Below, piece after piece: positions 61,924 through 64,000 of a stretch of DNA of 64,000 nt (position 1 is its first letter; each line of letters starts with the position of its first letter). The translations under genes were made by a program, and so were the position numbers. The notes beneath the pieces were generated by a model. The model did not search any database. It was not told the origin of the DNA and was given only the letters and a program-made list of their open reading frames with translations. The DNA comes from Anditalea andensis (lineage in GTDB: Bacteria; Bacteroidota; Bacteroidia; Cytophagales; Cyclobacteriaceae): the NCBI RefSeq assembly GCF_000714815.1, contig NZ_JMIH01000039.1:47212-111211 (forward strand), given 5' to 3'.

Positions 61924-63563
61924 TCCAATGTCATTAAGTTAGTGTATATAATTGTTTTTCAATGTATTAAGGTGTATATTTAGAAATGAACCAATAATTT
62001 TATCAGGTTTTTTAAAGAAAAAAACTATAATGGAAAATCATTACAGAACACCTCAAACTTATCCAAAGTTTGAAAAAAAAATTGACTTCCCCAGAATTTA
62101 TTGAACGTCACCGAGTCAGGCCAACTGATTTTACCAGAGAAAGAAGCCTGCCGTTCCACAAGGTGTTCCTGGTACTCATTAATTTTTTGACTAAATCCCT
62201 TCAGGCAGACCTGGATAATATCTTTAAAGTTCTCTTAAACAAAGAAATTCCTGTTAATGAAGTCACTAAATCGGCCTTTTGCCTGGCCCGGAAGAAGCTT
62301 GGCCATGAGGCTTTTTTAGAGCTGGACAAGGACCAGATTGAAACTTTCTACCAGACAGGACATAATCGCTGGAATGGATTTAGGCTCATAGGGGTAGACG
62401 GTTCTACCGCCAGACTTCCGGTCAGCAAAGAAATTCAGACAGAATATGGAGTTCACGACACTTCCGAAACGGGTACACCGCTCACCTATGCCCGGCTGTC
62501 CCAAGCCTATGACCTGCTGAACAATCTGACCCTAGATGCCATCTTGTCAACCTACGATGATAATGAACATAACCTGGCATTGCGACATACGGCAGTGTTC
62601 AAACCGGATGACCTGGTAATCTGCGACAGAAACTATGCCCCCTTTTGGATGTTTGCCTTGCTTAACTCTAAAAATGTTGATTTTTGCTTTAGGTTAAAAG
62701 TCGGCAGCTGGAAAACAGCATCATCCCTTACTGATAGTGGGGAACAGCAAACAATTGCTGAAATATATCCCAGTAAACAAAGTAGCAAAAAATGCTTGGA
62801 ATTGGGAATATCAAAAGCTCCGCTCAAGCTTCGCTTTATCTGCATAACACTCATTACCGGGGAAAAGGAAGTGCTTATCACATCTCTGACTGACCTTGAG
62901 AAATATCCTTACAGCCTTTTTTCTAGGCTTTACCAACTCCGGTGGCAAGTAGAAGAGTCGTATAAAACCATAAAATCCCGACTGGAAATGGAAAACTTCA
63001 GCGGAAAAAGCTGTTTGTCTATCAAGCAGGACTTTCATGCAAAAATTTTTTCCTGCAATCTCACCGCCATACTGGTAGGCGGGGCAGAGGAACTGGCAGA
63101 AAAAAAATGTGAAAACCGCAAAAAACCATACAAAATCAACTTTACTCAGGCCCTTAACCGAATGAAAAACAGCATTGTTCTGCTTTTGTATAGGGAAAAG
63201 GAAACTGCAGGGATTTATCTGGACGAGTTGGTGCTGTTATTCTCAGCCAACCTTGAACCGATAAGGAAGGAAAGGAATTTTCAAAGAAACTTCAGAAAAA
63301 GCAAACGCATTTATCCGATGCCGTACAAAAACTCTTTTTAAAGAAAGGAAAAAAAGCGAATATGTTAAGTGAAATTACCTATCGCAAGACAGGGCAGCAT
63401 AACTATGTCCAAATGTTGTAGTTAATCTGAAAGTTGCTTATCAATAAGCTCAAAAAATGCAAAGAATGCTCATTGTTATTCAGTTTTTAGAATTATAACA
63501 AGGGCTTTTTCGGATTTTTCAGACCGGAATATTAAATAAACGTCTTAACTTAATGACATTGGA
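61924..63563 (+). mobile_element. IS4-type insertion sequence with 18 bp terminal inverted repeats
   Basis: The left end TCCAATGTCATTAAGTTA (61924-61941) and right end TAACTTAATGACATTGGA (63546-63563) are perfect inverted repeats. Between them lies one DDE transposase gene. The length of 1.64 kb fits IS4-group elements. No clear target-site duplication is visible next to the ends (left flank CCCCACGT, right flank GGCGCACC), so the ends may have recombined after insertion. Confidence 0.85.
62070..63341 (+). CDS. IS4-family DDE transposase, possible frameshift at the start
   Basis: The protein has 423 residues in this frame. DDE residues are likely in RLIGVDGSTARLP (first Asp), DDLVICDRNYAPFWM (second Asp) and YQLRWQVEESYKTIKSRLEM (the YREK-like signature with Glu). 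The frame begins at a TTG. An ATG at 62030 opens a better-looking start (MENHYRTPQTYPKFEK) that would join this frame if the nine-A run at 62073-62081 were one base shorter. Either slippage in that run makes the full enzyme, or the copy is mutated. Confidence 0.88.
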   Translation: MKKKLTSPEFIERHRVRPTDFTRERSLPFHKVFLVLINFLTKSLQADLDNIFKVLLNKEIPVNEVTKSAFCLARKKLGHEAFLELDKDQIETFYQTGHNRWNGFRLIGVDGSTARLPVSKEIQTEYGVHDTSETGTPLTYARLSQAYDLLNNLTLDAILSTYDDNEHNLALRHTAVFKPDDLVICDRNYAPFWMFALLNSKNVDFCFRLKVGSWKTASSLTDSGEQQTIAEIYPSKQSSKKCLELGISKAPLKLRFICITLITGEKEVLITSLTDLEKYPYSLFSRLYQLRWQVEESYKTIKSRLEMENFSGKSCLSIKQDFHAKIFSCNLTAILVGGAEELAEKKCENRKKPYKINFTQALNRMKNSIVLLLYREKETAGIYLDELVLLFSANLEPIRKERNFQRNFRKSKRIYPMPYKNSF

Positions 63564-63569
63564 GGCGCA

Positions 63570-63590
63570 CCGTGAGCTTATGGCTCACGG
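63570..63590. terminator. Hairpin just outside the insertion sequence
   Basis: CCGTGAGC and GCTCACGG are perfect 8 bp arms around TTATG. No T-tract follows. It may be a terminator or, since intron-like sequence lies on the other side of the insertion sequence, a decayed intron domain V. Confidence 0.4.
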
Positions 63591-63663
63591 CCGTCTACTC
63601 ATATCTTTATAAAAGCAAATAAAGCTATTGATTTTAATTAAAATATCAGTTGATAAAGGAATT

Positions 63664-63745
63664 GAAGGAAGGGAATAAACTACCTACTAAACACTATGAT
63701 GTTGCAGTCGAGAAAGCCCCTTTCTTCTTTCCATCCAAAGCCATA
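63664..63745. repeat. Long direct repeat, copy 1 (hairpin-forming)
   Basis: This unit contains GGGAATAA, TACTAAACAC, GATGTTG and CGAGAAAGCCCCTT, then a CTTCTTT run and CCAAAGCCA. The purine-rich left end (GAAGGAAGGG) can pair with the pyrimidine-rich part (CCCCTTTCTTC). Copy 2 follows with a period of 152 bp. No protein frame is evident. Confidence 0.7.
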
Positions 63746-63814
63746 ATAATAAATCATATCTTTGAGGTTACTTTAAATAATATTAAGTGGTTATTAAATT
63801 AGATGATAAAAAAT

Positions 63815-63896
63815 GGAAGGGAGGGAATAATCTGTCTACTAAACACAAAGATGTTGTAATCGAGAAAGCCCCTTCCTTCTTTCAATCCAAAGCCAG
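63815..63896. repeat. Long direct repeat, copy 2 (hairpin-forming)
   Basis: About 85% identical to copy 1, with GGGAATAA, CTACTAAACAC, GATGTTG, CGAGAAAGCCCCTTCCTT and CAATCCAAAGCCA. Differences preserve the ability of GAAGGGAGGG to pair with CCCCTTCCTTC, which hints at a conserved structure. The remaining sequence to 64000 holds nothing else I recognise. Confidence 0.7.
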
Positions 63897-64000
63897 AACA
63901 GTACCTAAAGGCATGTTTTGTTTTATCATGACCTTGTATCAGCTATGAGTAAAGGAAAAAAAGGATTGAAAATTTATTAACCAAAACAAGCTATTATATG

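Noticed and set aside
63664..63896. CRISPR array
   Set aside because: Only two repeats of about 82 bp, spaced 152 bp, imperfectly alike; this does not fit CRISPR repeat size or uniformity, and no cas gene is present.

Overview
The window reads as a chromosome segment of a Bacteroidota bacterium, most likely a Cytophagales/Cyclobacteriaceae-type plant- or algal-glycan degrader. The evidence is a SusC/SusD pair, many lipoprotein signals, Tat-exported Gfo/Idh/MocA oxidoreductases, TAnnTTTG-type promoter boxes and an AT-rich base composition. No rRNA, tRNA or CRISPR array was seen.

Region 1 (1-16 kb) holds assorted envelope and carbohydrate genes. These are a DUF805 membrane protein, a fasciclin protein, a TVP38/VTT protein, an ECF sigma factor operon whose third gene joins a Spy-like helical region to a TonB-plug-like tail, an S41 protease with an outer-membrane partner, and an L,D-transpeptidase. 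They are followed by a sugar-oxidation group: a GMC oxidoreductase with its gluconate-2-dehydrogenase-3-like small subunit, two Tat-exported Gfo/Idh/MocA proteins and a DUF6807 (PmoA-like) protein.

Region 2 (16.6-40.7 kb) is a polysaccharide utilisation locus, almost all on the minus strand. In transcription order it holds SusC, SusD, GH105, GH95, a frameshifted esterase relic, GH28, GH51, an alcohol dehydrogenase, an L-fuconolactonase-like amidohydrolase, an L-fucose-dehydrogenase-like SDR, a FucP-like permease, a second SDR, a fumarylacetoacetate-hydrolase-family enzyme and GH115. A divergent gene encodes two fused rhamnogalacturonan-acetylesterase-like domains. The glycosidases would release galacturonate, arabinose, fucose and glucuronate from pectin or arabinogalactan-like polymers. 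The middle genes fit non-phosphorylative L-fucose oxidation to pyruvate and lactate, but the fuconate dehydratase is not in the window. Two intrinsic terminators subdivide the cluster.

Region 3 (42.9-61.9 kb) is the most unusual part. Small unrelated minus-strand genes alternate with about a dozen 90-140 bp imperfect inverted repeats that begin near AAC and end near GTTRRRY, like integron attC sites. Several gene units carry the same 8-10 nt at both ends, as integron cassettes do. No integrase gene is visible, so this looks like an integron cassette array without an integrase (CALIN type). Cassette contents include an acetyltransferase, an isochorismatase-like hydrolase, two paralogous transglutaminase-like lipoproteins, a serine hydrolase and a HigBA-type toxin-antitoxin pair. 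Several others are decayed by in-frame nonsense mutations. A MarR-controlled operon, an AraC/phosphatase group and relics of group II introns, IS21 and IS110 are interspersed.

Region 4 (61.9-64 kb) is an IS4-type insertion sequence with 18 bp terminal inverted repeats, followed by two copies of a hairpin-forming repeat spaced 152 bp apart.
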